A stretch of 64,000 bases of DNA from Paracyclopina nana. Lineage: Eukaryota; Arthropoda; Copepoda; Cyclopoida; Cyclopettidae. Made by a program: the position numbers and the translations under genes. The stretch lies in NCBI GenBank assembly GCA_019096065.1, contig JAGUCH010000004.1:7378001-7442000 (forward strand), in the 5' to 3' direction. The notes under the pieces are model-generated. The model made no database searches, was not told the DNA's origin, and worked only from the letters and a program-made list of their open reading frames with translations. Below, piece by piece: positions 12,487 to 24,200 of this stretch; position 1 is the first letter of the stretch, and every line of letters begins with the position of its first letter.

Positions 12487-13585
12487 ATGGAAACCCCTTT
12501 GTGCATTCACTTTGAGAAAAGTTGCCAATTCAAGGTAATGCATGTGATAATTATGCGTCAATTTGCATGCACTGTATGCTGTAGATGTCCTGCTGCGATG
12601 GGGCATTTGGTTGCATGAGATGTCACGATGAAGCATCGGACCATAGGGCATCCAGAAGTGATATTGCTGCCCTCATATGCTCAAATTGTAGACTTGAGCA
12701 AGCGATTCAAGGGCAGTGCTCCAACTGCTTTACACATTTCGCAGAGGTGATTACATTAAGCCTTATATGCGTACCCGTGCGTGCGTGCGGCTGCAGATGA
12801 ACACCACATTAATTTCACGTCTAATTCAGTACTGTTGCACTCACTGCGCCATTTTCGATGCCATCAAAGGCCAATTCCATTGCGATGGATGTGGCCTTTG
12901 CAGATTGGGGGGTCAAGCCAATTTTTTCCATTGCCTCACTTGTGACATGTGCTTGCCCAGAAGCCTAGAAAATGATCACAAGGTAAATGAAATTGATGTG
13001 ATAAACATTAATTAAATGATGATTTCAAGTGTGTGGAGAGTGTGTCAAAGGCAAATTGTCCAGTGTGTCTCAAAGATCTTCACACTTCAGAAGAAGCTTG
13101 CCAAATCCCACCATGTCTGCATATTTTGCACAAAAACTGCTTTGACAGCCTCATTGCAAACAGCCTTTTTTACTGCCCTCTCTGCTTGAAGAGCCTTTGT
13201 GACTTGTCTCCACTATGGAAATTGATGAAGCAACAAATTGACAAACATCCCATGACAGGAAGGCTTGAAGTAAGTATCGAAAAATGAGATGACATTTGCT
13301 CCTTTGAAATGCCAATATGCCTTGAATTTCAGGAGGCGTTTGTGCATTGCATGTGCCGCGACTGTAACCAATCTTGCATTTCAAATTACCATGTGATTGG
13401 GGCGCAATGCGCTAACTGCCGTGGCTTTAATACAGTACGACTCGATGACAAGTACTTATTTTGGAATGGATCCCGCTGTGAGGAGCTCACTACTTCATAT
13501 ACCAACCATTTAACCTTATGCACCTTCTTTTTGCAGACACGCAACAGCTGCTAGACTGAATGAATATGGCTTTAATCTCTCATAA
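12487..13585 (+). CDS. Rchy1: RING-finger and CHY zinc-finger E3 ubiquitin ligase (RCHY1/Pirh2-like)
   Basis: Predicted E3 ubiquitin ligase; the vertebrate family targets p53 among others. Exons: 12487-12534, 12585-12746, 12830-12982, 13030-13269, 13333-13449 and a small last exon 13536-13585. CHY-type ligands start in exon 1 (CIHF...C) and continue with CCDGAFGCMRCHD and CSNCRLEQA. The CTCHY part has YCCTHCAIFD, HCDGCGLCRLGG and FHCLTCDMC. The RING is CPVCLKDLH...PCLHILHKNCFD...CPLC. A C-terminal zinc ribbon has CRDCN and CANC. The last exon depends on a GT at 13450 and a strong polypyrimidine AG at 13535; without that splice the frame stops at 13554. The start could instead be the in-frame ATG at 12424, which would add 21 residues like the vertebrate N-terminus. 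Its 3' end meets or overlaps that of ATG4. Confidence 0.88.
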
Positions 13586-15219
13586 AAAGACAAATTCGTC
13601 CTCGTCAGATTGAGGTATCACAAGCATGGCATCAATCGCAGACTCGTCAATGCTGTCAAGCTGATTTACGTGGTGAAGAATTTCGGCTTGGGCAAATTCC
13701 TCGTTGATCCTCATCACTTGATTTTTCCCGTCAATTATGCTAAATAATGGGTAGTGCGTTTGTGATGGTAGTGAAGGTTTGGCCAGCTCCAGAGCCATTT
13801 CGCACCAATCTTCAAACTGGAGTTGATTAGTGAATAAAAATCCGACGCAGCAGCTGCAAAAAAGGGGAAATCAACGCCTAATAATTTAAAATAAGATGCA
13901 GTGACATTCTTCACCTTGAATCCATTTTTGAAGCGTGCAACTTGCGAGGATTTTTGGTGTGGAACGAATCCAAGCTGAATTCGTCGTTAGTGACATCCAC
14001 ATTATCTTGAAGCAAATGTGGATCCAAATAAATCAAGTTTTCACCCTACAGCAAAAATTAAGATAGGTCACATGACAAAAATGAGAAATTTGACAGATCA
14101 TACCTGAAAGCCAACAAAGTAGAGGGAATGCTGTGGCTTTCCACCAATGATGCCAACGCACGTATCACAGGCAAGAAATGATCTCAAGCAAGGTGTGTAG
14201 ATAGGGTTGGATTTTCGGTCTTGCCCAAGCCTCAAAGGTATGAGTACAATAACAGGTGACCATGATAGGGTTGACAAGCCGCTCACGGCGTCTTCACAAG
14301 TGCTCGTGTGCAAAACTTGGGCAGAGGTTGCAGCTAGCTCATTCACGTCAATTATGGAGTACTCATCCATGTTGATGTGGCTATCAACTGAAGAGCTATC
14401 GCTTGAAGCTGTTGAAGTGCACATGGACACAATGTCGTCTTTGTACAATGTGCCATGCTGAGCGACATAAACTTTGATGTTGCTCAAGAGGCTGTTGCTT
14501 TGGCCAAAGTTTATTGCTTTTTGCAGGATATGCGCCGTGGCTGAGGGACCAAACCAGTCACCTGGTTTTTGTCGAAAAAGGTCAACTGCAATCTTCATCA
14601 TGGCATGAATTGACAAAGGATTTTGAGGGTTGTCTGCGAACAATCTGATGATTTCTCTGTGTAGCAGTTCATTGCAAATCTCGTCATGAGCTTCGTAGCT
14701 CGGCTTGAGTTTTACTTTGGTTCTCCAATGTCTTCCCAATTTGAGAAAAACTAGAGCGTTTGCGAGCAACATTTGCCCCGAGCGAATCATGCATCCCCAG
14801 CCACTGTCAGAAGTTACATTTGTGCCATGAAATTCCTCAAAATTCTTTCGGTAAGTGAACCAAATTTTCGACCGAAAGTCCCTATGGAAAGCTGTGACGC
14901 CATTGACAGTTTCTTGACTCTGTAGAAAGTGATTTTCAAATAAAATCCTAAATGGTAAAAAAGAAGAGTTTGAGCTTACATTTAAGCTGTAATGGCCGTT
15001 GCGAACGTAACATTCGCCCAACATCCAAACGGGCGAGTCAGCCAAGGAGAAAAGTGTGCTTGAGTCCAAGGCAAACAATGTCTTGCCATATTTCATGGAT
15101 TGCCAGCTGGCCAAGAATTTGCCTCCTTTGTTGCTCACACTGACATTGCACTTTCTCTCCGCCGACTCTTCTTGGCCTCCATTTTCACGGAAGCCGAGTC
15201 TTTTCTTCAACGAATCCAT
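13580..15219 (-). CDS. Atg4: Cysteine protease ATG4 (C/D-type)
   Basis: Autophagy protease that trims the C-terminus of Atg8/LC3/GABARAP proteins and delipidates them. Three exons: 15219-14104, 14045-13915, 13853-13580; product 506 aa. The catalytic Cys lies in TSDSGWGCMIRSGQ, and the Asp and His in LIYLDPH. FRSKIWFTYRKNF, GDWFGPSATAHI and VGIIGGKPQHSLYFVGFQ are also family motifs. A Ser/Thr-rich insert sits between GTLYKDDIV and VIVLIPLRLG. The C-terminus DEDEFVFL resembles the C-terminal LIR-type motif of ATG4 proteins, closest to ATG4C (EEFVLL). The ATG at 15219 is the first in frame; the codons further 5' are not ATG. Catalytic residues are intact. Confidence 0.95.
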
Positions 15220-16779
15220 AAGATGTTGACTCCTTTTCAATTTTTGACTAGAGTGACAGAATTACTTGTTTTTGTTCGTTTTTTATCAGCTGATTCGCGA
15301 GTTTTTTATCGAGAAGGTCAGTGAAGGCAACAGCTGAATCCTTTTTTGAGTAGCGCACCCATTATGGGGATAACGCAATTTTGCGTACTTTTTTATTCGG
15401 CTGCGAAATCAACAACAAAGGCCAGAATACTGCCTGACATTTAAGTCCCGTTAAATGGGAGGTTGCAAAATTCAGCAATATTTCCTCATTGTTAAAAACC
15501 AGAAATACTAGAACTAAGCAATTCAAGGTGGCCTCCATGAATTGAATTCCTCAGAGACTGTTCTACTTGTAAAAAAGACTTGTAGTTACTTGTCAAATAC
15601 AAGCTTACTTTCTTTGTTGGATAATTTGCTTGGGAACCCAGTTTACATAACAGCGCAGCGAGCTCTCGAAATTAAGGCAATTTCTATGTTTCAAATTTTC
15701 TGATTACAATACTGCTAAAGTTTATCAGTAGTAAAAATCCATTGAAATCCATCGAAATAAAAAATCTCTGGAATCCAAATAATTGCTGACCGAAATTTTT
15801 GTTTTGTTTTGAGGACAAGGCTAAACAAAATGGAGGCAAAGTTGAGCTTGTGATATTTCGATCCATGACTTCCATTGAAGTACCTCTTGAAGCTGTTCAG
15901 CAAGCAAGCATATATTATTGAGTACAAGTTTTGAACAAAGCCAAATACTCGAGTGAAAACCATGTGAAATGAGGATTTCTCCACAAGCCAAAAAGTGTCG
16001 CACGTGTTAAAGTGTCACCTTCCTCATTACAGTAAGTTTACGTTCGCATTTCTTGTCAATGAAGGAAATACATCCTCTTTCGACTGTTTTCCTTCACCCA
16101 TGACCATCTTTGGATCATGTCGAACTTGAAGGCCATTTACGTGACTCTGAGCAAGTGCAGTGTTGATTTTGTCACATTTGACTGTTATGCTAAGCGAGAA
16201 TTGTTTTTCCAGGGAAATTGTCATTTCATTAAGCTTGAAGGCTGAGTCAAGTCATTAATCCTGAAATTTCTCTGAACTCAAGAAAAGCAATAATTGTATA
16301 ATATTCGGAAAAAGTCACATTTCATGTCAACTTTAGCCAAGTTCATATTTGGGCATGCATTATTTATCTTGGGGCAGATTGTTGAAGTCAGGCCCACTCT
16401 CTGTTCAAGCCCACTTTTTTTTCAAAACATTTGGCTCAATGTACATAAACAATAGCTCTTCTATGCAGTTGCTGCTAAGCTTAGCTAAGCAGCTCTGCAA
16501 AAAACCTCTCCTTTTTTTATCTGCTGTACTCCGAAACTTGTTCTTTTTGTGAATGTCACAACAGTCATCAATTCAAGCTCTTCTGATTATCCAAAACATC
16601 AAGAATGCAATCTTAAATTTTTTTAATGCCATTTTATAATGAGACACTTTTTCGTCCATAACTTCTTCTTCACAGTTGCATTCCTTCCAATTTAGAATTT
16701 TATAGTCTACTTCTGTTTGCAGGAAAAAATCGAAAAAATGCTGTTGTGAAATCGAAAAAAGTTGTGAAGAAAAAGAAAG
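15220..16779. other. Non-coding stretch between ATG4 and PPTC7 (divergent promoters)
   Basis: 1,560 bp separating two divergent start codons. Only short, unrelated open frames occur on both strands. No tRNA, transposon ends or conserved peptide were seen. Just before PPTC7 the leader has a repeated gaaatcgaaaaaa-type motif and a three-codon upstream ORF (ATG at about 16738) that ends before the main start. Confidence 0.5.
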
Positions 16780-18952
16780 ATGCAAGCAACAATTGGCACC
16801 TTGAGCCGAATTGTCTCTCGTTCCCTCATTTCTGGTTGGGTTGAACGAGTGGACTCGATCTCGCATAAAGTGAGCACCAAGGATTGTGACGTTGGTGGGC
16901 ATCACTTGACCACTGCTGTCAGTGGCTTCCCCAAGGCCAAAAATGGCCAGTACAACATTGACAACATTCTCAAAGGTCAGATTGGCGACGACGCTTACTT
17001 CATTGCCAGACACGTTGACGACTGGAGCAATGACAAGGGCAGTTGTAAGCCTGAGCAGATCCTCAACCCCACAGATGACGTGTCAGCAGCAGACAAAAAC
17101 AATAATGACAGCAGTCAGTACAGAGCCAGAAATAAGTCTGCTGAGGTCATTGGTGTGGCTGATGGGGTGGGAGGTTGGAGGGCCTATGGAGTGGATCCTG
17201 GCCTGTTCTCCTTAAACCTCATGAAATCATGTGAAAGACTTGTCACAGCTGGCTACTTCATGAGTGATCAGCCTGCTCAATTGTTGGCCTCGGGGTTCCG
17301 CGAAATGCAGGAATCGAAGAGGCCAATCATTGGCTCTTCGACAGCTTGCGTTGCCATCCTCAATCATGCCGATGGCAAGTTGTACACAGCCAACATTGGT
17401 GACTCTGGCTTCCTTGTCTTTCGAGCAGGCCAAGTGGTACACAGGTAAGATTCTATCTGGGTTGAGGAATTACTCATTTCGCTTTTCATTGTCTCTAATA
17501 AAGCGATATCTGGTAAAAGGCACTTTTTGAAAAAGGCACCATTATGATTTGGCACTCCCTGCAAAAGGCACCCATCTCAAATATGAAATTGGTAATTTGT
17601 TCAAAATTATTTTGGATAAAAACATCCAATGTATTTTTGTTAGAAGAAGTTGGTTTTCCAATCAAATAGTAACTCTAAGATTCCTACTTTCCTTGTTGGT
17701 ATACTAACATGACAATTGCGTTGTATATCAGTAGCCGATGAGCAAAGGTAGCTTTACTCAATACTGCAAGCTTCAGCAGCAACAAACTCGAGAACACTTT
17801 TTGAAGCAAAGTTCAGTTTGGCAACTTAACTTAGCAAGCAAGCTGAGATTGGCAACTTAATTTTGCCACCAAACTCAGTTGGGCAAAATTAGCCCAAGTA
17901 AGATTATGGCGTGCCTGTATAAATATGAGAGAACAGAGTTTAAACCAGTTTAACTTTTTCTCCTTAAGTTAACTTGAGTAATAAGTCACTGAAGGAACGC
18001 ACTTTAAGAGACATAAGGTAATGCAGACTTAATGGCAATGCAACGGAAACTTTTTTAATTTCAAACCAAAATCATAACAATTAACCCGATTTGATTTAAT
18101 GCATTTTTTGTGCATTTAAATTAATGGTGCCTTTCATTGTAGTGCCTTTTTTGCAGTGCCAATTTATGTAGGTGCCTTTTCCAAAAAGTACGTGCCTTTT
18201 ACCAGCAGATTTTACAAACAATCCAATAATGGAAAAGTTGATGAATTGTCAGTTAAAATAGCAAAAACTTCAACTTCACGTTCAAAGGAAATAAGCGCCA
18301 AACAATCTCCCGATATGTCACTCAAAAGCCGACTTAGGAGCTGGCTCTTTATAGGGCTCACTGGCGCTTTTTAAGTCTTCAACATTTAGAGCCATAACTT
18401 GCTCCGCTTCACTGCTTATTAAGGACTGTTGACGCGCCTTCCAAATGTCACTCTTTATTCCAGGTCTCATGAGCAGCAGCACTATTTCAACACACCTTTT
18501 CAATTGTCATTGCCACCCTCAAACATGGCTGCAGACGTGTTGAGCGATGCACCCGAGTCCGCAGACCGATACGAGTTTAGCGTGGAGGATGGAGACGTCA
18601 TTCTGCTCGCCACTGACGGAGTCTTTGACAACGTTCCTGACTCCATCCTGGTCGAGGAGATTGGCACCTTGCAAAACGGCCCAGTCGCACCTGATGCAGC
18701 CATGATTCAGGTCAGTTCCATTTTGGCATGGGCTAACCACATCCCATCTAACTCATGGTCCATATTTTATAGGCATGTGCAAATTCTATAGCCTTGATTG
18801 CTCGCAAGTTGTCTCAGGACGAGAATTTCCTCTCTCCCTTCGCAAAAAACGCCCGATCCAGCGGATTTGTGAATGTCGTCGGTGGCAAAGAGGACGATGT
18901 CACCGTCATTCTCGCAGCTGTGACGAGAAACGGACAGGTTAATCCAACGTGA
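16780..18952 (+). CDS. Pptc7: PP2C-type protein phosphatase PTC7 homologue
   Basis: Mitochondrial-matrix PPM/PP2C family Ser/Thr phosphatase; relatives act on coenzyme Q synthesis and mitophagy receptors. Exons 16780-17444, 18464-18710 and 18773-18952; product 363 aa, longer than the roughly 300-aa human protein because of an N-terminal extension and an Asn/Ser-rich insert near residue 105. Metal-binding and catalytic motifs are present: GDDAYF, GVADGVGGW, SSTACVAIL, NIGDSGF, the DEQQHYFNTPFQLS-type segment, LLATDGVFDN and GGKEDDVTV. The N-terminus is Arg/Ser-rich without acidic residues for about 20 residues, consistent with a mitochondrial presequence. Intron 1 is about 1 kb, far larger than others here, and carries an inverted-repeat element. 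Confidence 0.94.
17511..18207. mobile_element. Inverted-repeat (MITE-like) element inside PPTC7 intron 1
   Basis: The arms at about 17511-17570 and 18128-18207 are inverted copies: both read ctggtaaaaggcac from the outside inward and then share ctttttg-aaaaggcacc and tttggcact-type blocks. Within each arm the 9-mer aaaggcacc recurs, so the termini are themselves internally repetitive. The interior is AT-rich with no ORF. A clear target-site duplication was not found, so the superfamily is not assigned. Confidence 0.65.
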
Positions 18953-21245
18953 TATAGAAGACACATTATTACCATGCCTAAAACTCCAATCCGAAAATGG
19001 CCGAAGGAGACGACGCATATCCACTGGATGATTCCCACAGCTACTATATATATTTACTACACTCCTATTACTTTGGCATGATCTCACACTGTAGAAGAAG
19101 CAGAAGAAGAAGCAGAAATCTCGGCCTAAGCCATTAGTCTCGGATTTTTTCGACAAATACCCCTATGATTATTATCTCAGTGGAGTGCGTGCTTCTTCGC
19201 CATTATCATCAACATCAAAGGATCCTCCAACAAATCATGTAATAATAATATTATTACGCAGATAAAAAAAAATAAAGTTTGTTTGCAATTTGCAAATGGC
19301 AAAATCTGTCATGGGAACATATGGAATGGGCAGTAGAAGAAGTGGTTTTTAACTTGCTGTGGCTAAGGCCATTAAAAGAGAAAGTTGATAGAGCTGGCTA
19401 TGGCCAAAAAAGAAATTTTACCTGTTGACCTCCCCATGCTCCTCGCATCACATTCTTCTATAATGTATGGGTTTCTAGGAAATGTCTGGCTAATTTTGCG
19501 AGTAGGATTTTAGTAAGGTATAGATGGTCTCCGCGGGCTTCGTTACATCAATCAAGGAAGTCGTTGATGATGGAGTCAAGTAACAAGACCCCGCCTTTTT
19601 GAAGCGTTCACGCAAACCCAAAAGATGAAGAACAACTGAAGGTCAATTGATTATATGGCAGCAGCAACACTAAATTGAAAATGGCACCTTGATCATCCAA
19701 GAGGATCTTTTCACGCTTTTACTCCTTGCCTTTTTTGGCAGCGCGAATTTCGCCGCGGCGCGAGCTCCAAAACGGAGTGCGTGAAACGAACGCAGCAGTT
19801 TCTAAAATAAAACCGTGTTCCAAAACGGATATCGCACATTACCACCAAACGTAATTAAAATTGCATTTTGGCAACAACAGCACGCAAACATGGCACAGTG
19901 GGCAATTTCGAATTTGGGTGTCGCATTCAAAACATTTTTTTTCCTTTTAAAAATTAAGTTAGTTTTTAGTTTTTAATAATCCACTGTGCAAAGTATGTAG
20001 GACATCCTGAATGTAGACCGCAGAATTACTCCCCCCCATAATAATGTGTAATTAAAGACATATGCTCTTGATTTTATTACGGTAATAATTATTAAGGACG
20101 CAAACCCATCTTAGGAAAATGGTAGTTGAAAGATAAATTGTCAAATGTGCAATGAATCCATTAGCTCGCACTGATCCAAATCTAATCTGACTTTGAGCTC
20201 CGAGCAGAAAATAGCTCAATAATGGAGCTTTTATGCCGAACTCGTGCTGACATGCGTGGCATTCTTCGCCTGAATTGCTTTTTTTAACTAATGAGTCCCA
20301 ACTCCTTTTTTGGCTATGACAATCCACAGTGGATTATTTCGCACTTGTGCTTATGCGCTCACACGAAATCCTCACTGATTTCAATTTCAAAATTCGAGAA
20401 TTTTTTTATTTAAATAGTTGATATGCGCGCGTCAGAAGGGCTAATCATCCACTGTGCAGCCTTTTTACACCTATGTACTAGTACGTAGATGAATATGCCT
20501 TTTCTTTCAAGTACTTATATGCCTATATTATTGTGGTGGGATAGGCCATGCAAATTTTCTCCTCCTGGTTTTGCCTGCAAGCCTTGCGTGTGCATGTCAC
20601 GAAGGGCTACTATGACACTCTCTAAGCGATTTGCATAAAATCCTCATTAGGCATTTATGTATAAAAATCGAAAGAAAATCCCCCAAGGCAAAAAAGCTAC
20701 GATCATTTCCTTTTTCAGCAGGAGAAATGGAAACTCTTGAAAAATGGTGGAGCATCAAAAGTGAATCAATTGCTTAGCTTTTCCTAGAGCTAAACTAAAA
20801 TTCTTGTGTTATAATTGCTACAATATATAGTGTGAAAAAATGAACCTTCAGCACTGAGAATAATACTTCATCAAATATTAATTATGAAAAAGCCACAATT
20901 TTCTAGTATTTTAAAGCTAGTCAAATCGCGCATCTGGGCATCAAATCTAAAAGTGCAAGTAGTCTCATTTTCCCCAGATCCAACAATTGGAGGAAAAGGT
21001 AATTAAAGCGGACATCAGGACATCAATCCCAATTAAATACATATACAAGGGCCACAAAAAATCCGAGAGGCTTTTGTCTGCGCTCGTGGAATGCGCGTGG
21101 TGCGCGCGCATCGCTCAAGGCGCGCATTATATTCCATAATATGTAGCGTGGAAGAAATCCGTGTCAGTTCCAGACGAACCTCGAGAGTGTGCAGTTGTTG
21201 CACGCGCAAAAGTGGGCCACTATTTCAGCTCAAAGTGAAATCAGA
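18953..21245. other. 2.3-kb intergenic region with no gene seen
   Basis: After the PPTC7 stop there is a likely 3' UTR with AATAAA near 19271. The remainder is AT-rich with no supported ORF. It includes a pair of inverted copies of aataatccactgtg (listed separately). The last 150 bp before 21246 contain alternating GC-rich CG tracts (gcgcgtggtgcgcgcg near 21090) and probably act as promoter of the MIEAP-domain gene. Confidence 0.5.
19977..20337. repeat. Possible small MITE with inverted ends aataatccactgtg
   Basis: The 14-mer aataatccactgtg at 19977-19990 recurs in exact reverse complement at about 20323-20336. Related copies occur at 20449 (catccactgtgcagcc), 25489 (ccactgtgcacagtgg) and 42776 (aataatccactgtgac). 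This suggests a dispersed short repeat, but arms longer than the 14-mer are not matched and no target duplication was confirmed. Confidence 0.4.
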
Positions 21246-24200
21246 ATGAGCCGCTTGGACAGATACTACATCCCCCCTCAAATCCCTGCCAAACCACCGG
21301 CATCCAGACCATACACAGTGGCAGCTCCTCCGATGTACGCGCATCACAATCGGTTCCCACCTGGGATGAATAATTACGGCCCTCCTCCGCTGCCAATCAA
21401 GGGCAAAAAGAGGCTGGTGGTGGAGAGGAATCAGATGATGGTTGACTACGAGGAGCCGCACAACATCACCTCGGCCCTCTGCCTGCCCGAACTGTCCAGC
21501 CCGAGGATGGCCCTGCAGAAGATCCTCTTCCTGCACGAGTGCAAGAAGCACCGCGAGGTGGCCAACTTCATGAAGCGGCTCAACTACCCGATGTTCAGGT
21601 CGATCCTGCACCAGCTGCCCGAGGACATCTTCATCTCCTCCATGCCCTACTCGCTGCCCATCCTGGAGGCGCTCTACTCCAAAATGTTGATGGCATCCGG
21701 AAAGCCGGACCACTTGCTCCTTTCCGGAGCCGGCTCCCTGAGGCCGGAGTCCGTGGTCTGGCAGCTGGTCAAGTTCTTCGCGTCGCAAGAGGACGAGGCC
21801 CTCGGGCAAATGCGCTGGGAGTTTTGCGGCCCCTTCATATCCTCGTGCAAAAAGCTGCTCGCCATCCTGCTCTCGGCCCAGCCGCGAGCCCGCAGGATCC
21901 TGGCCGAGCGCAAGAACGCCCTCATGAAGGCCATCGAGGGGCTGGGCCAACACGGCCTCATTGGCGACTCGGATGGCGGCCTCGTCTATCTCCACGTGGC
22001 GCTCAGGTCCGAGTTTGAAAAGGTGCGCAAAAGCTACGAGGAGGCCATTGCCAAGATTGAGGAGCTGAGCCTGGTGAGTGGGAATGGCAGCCAAAAGGGC
22101 CATCATCATGGATCGCAAATGGTGGCTCCCATCGCCCAGTCCCACCAAAGGCAGCTCTCCATCAAGTCCTCGGAGGTGCAAGAAAGGCTCATCAAGAACA
22201 AGACGCTGCTCAACGTGATCGAGCCCACGCTGGAGAACACGTCGCTGGAGGTCCTCCTCGGCATCCTCCAGCAGAGGATCGAGCTGGACAAGGAGTGCCT
22301 GTTCCAGTTCACCCAGGTGAAGAAGGAGTCGCATCTGGACAAGCTGGACCAGAGCGTCGCGCCCATCCTCATGCGGTACCAACGAGGCTGCCAACAGGTA
22401 AGCAAATAACTAGAGTCTGATCCGGAATTGACAATTGATTTTAATGGTAGTTCGACATTGCTCACTCGCACAAGATTATATGCTTTTTCGGCGCTAATTG
22501 ATTATTTAGGGCATTTTTAATTTTTTCACTTAATTTGGCTGCTGTATTACATAGTGACTTTTACGTATTAACCACCATATTTATCAAGCCTTTGCTCTTA
22601 ATACCTAAAATGCAGCAAAAAGTTGAATTTAGATAAAAAACCAACAAAAGTATTACTGTTCTAATTTATTCATTATATAATTTAGAATTCATATCAAATA
22701 TTGCAATCACATTAGACAAATTTTACTGGAAAGGTCAGTCTGATTTTTTGTGGATCACTCTGTGAAATAATATTGCTCAAGGCACGGAGAAAAACACGAT
22801 GGTGGCTGCAAAGTCACCCCACCCACGATTGAAAATTTCATCAATTATAGCTGTAGTTCAACCGTTATGCTCCACACACACACAGCAATCTTAAGCAGGC
22901 CCTTTTGAACCCGAACACTCGATTAGCCCACACCGAAAAACATTCCTTTGTGCTAGAAACCAAAACAACAACAACAGCAACAAATTGTATACGTGATTTA
23001 TGGGAAGAGGAAAAAGAGGTGGTTCAATTAGATATAACTTCAATAGCTGGCACAAAACTTCAAAATGTAATTTTTAGCTTTGATTAATCGACTCTTTTTG
23101 CTACATACTTTTATTTTTTATGACTGTTGCGAAGAATTGGTGCCAAGCAGAGACCAGCAACCACTTCCTTTGCTCCTGGCAGCAATTTTTAAGTAGCACG
23201 CAACAGCATATAATATACATATATAGACATAGGCCGGCAGGGAATAAAGATTTATCCCTCTGGCACGAAAAGTGAAGAGTACTAATAGTAAAATGTGTTG
23301 AATTTTTAAAGGTCCTGGACTTGATGAGGGAAGTGAGTGAATCCAAAGAGGACGATGAAGACAATGGGAGTGACATATCAGGATATCACTCTGATAATGA
23401 GTCTGCAGTCATGACCTCAGGAAATTCACCGTTTGTGTCAAAAGAAGCACGCTTCAGTTTTCTCTCCAGATCAGGTGAGATCCATTTATATTTTTGATAG
23501 GATCGGCACGTGAAAAGGGGAAACCGTAAAATGTGACAAAATAGATTTTGATCAAAAGAGGCAATTTTTCAATGGGAAATGTACAAATGAAATGGCGAAA
23601 AACAAATGGTTGTGAAATGTTTGACTTTTGTGGAGGTCACGAGGCTTTAGGGACTGTTGACAGATATCTTGGTGGATTTGCATAATTTTTTTTTTGCCTT
23701 TGACAAGGTGAGGAAGAAAATGTCATCATTAGCCAAAAACCTTGACAAGTATTGAGGGGAAAAAGCTAAACACTATTTGTTGGAAAGGTCGCAAAAGTTC
23801 ACCAAGAAGCAATCGATCATTTCTGTTTCTTGGTATATAATAGCATTTGCATATTACATCCACGATTGCGTGACTGCCATCACTGCAAACGATATAAAGT
23901 CTTTTCCTTATGGTCCAATCACAATTTGTTGCACAGTAGATTTCTCAATTTGCTCAACACAATGTGAAATTAGTCTTATTAGTGCGTATCACACAACAGA
24001 ATTCAATAGACCTTGCAAGTCAGCGAAAAAAGTAATTACCTACGTAGTACACCACCACGCGTTGAAATCACCACCACTGCACAGCTGCCCTAACTGTAAC
24101 ACTACAGTTCAACATATGGGAAAAGTGCCTCAAAAACGAGACTTTTTTGCCCTTTTCCACTATATACTAGTCTACTTACCCGCGCGTTGAAATCACCAGC

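Noticed and set aside
14954-14985. A 32-nt GTAAGC...TTTAG stretch in ATG4 exon 1 looked like a mini-intron.
   Set aside because: Removing 32 nt would shift the frame before the catalytic Cys, while the unspliced frame is open and keeps all family motifs.
15684-16224. Short reverse-strand frames between ATG4 and PPTC7.
   Set aside because: AT-rich, under 90 codons, mutually overlapping, and without recognisable features.
21225-22394. A 389-codon reverse-strand open frame opposite the MIEAP-domain exon 1.
   Set aside because: It is a shadow produced by the GC-rich codon bias of the sense exon; it has a Leu/Glu/Val-rich composition, no motifs and no splice context.
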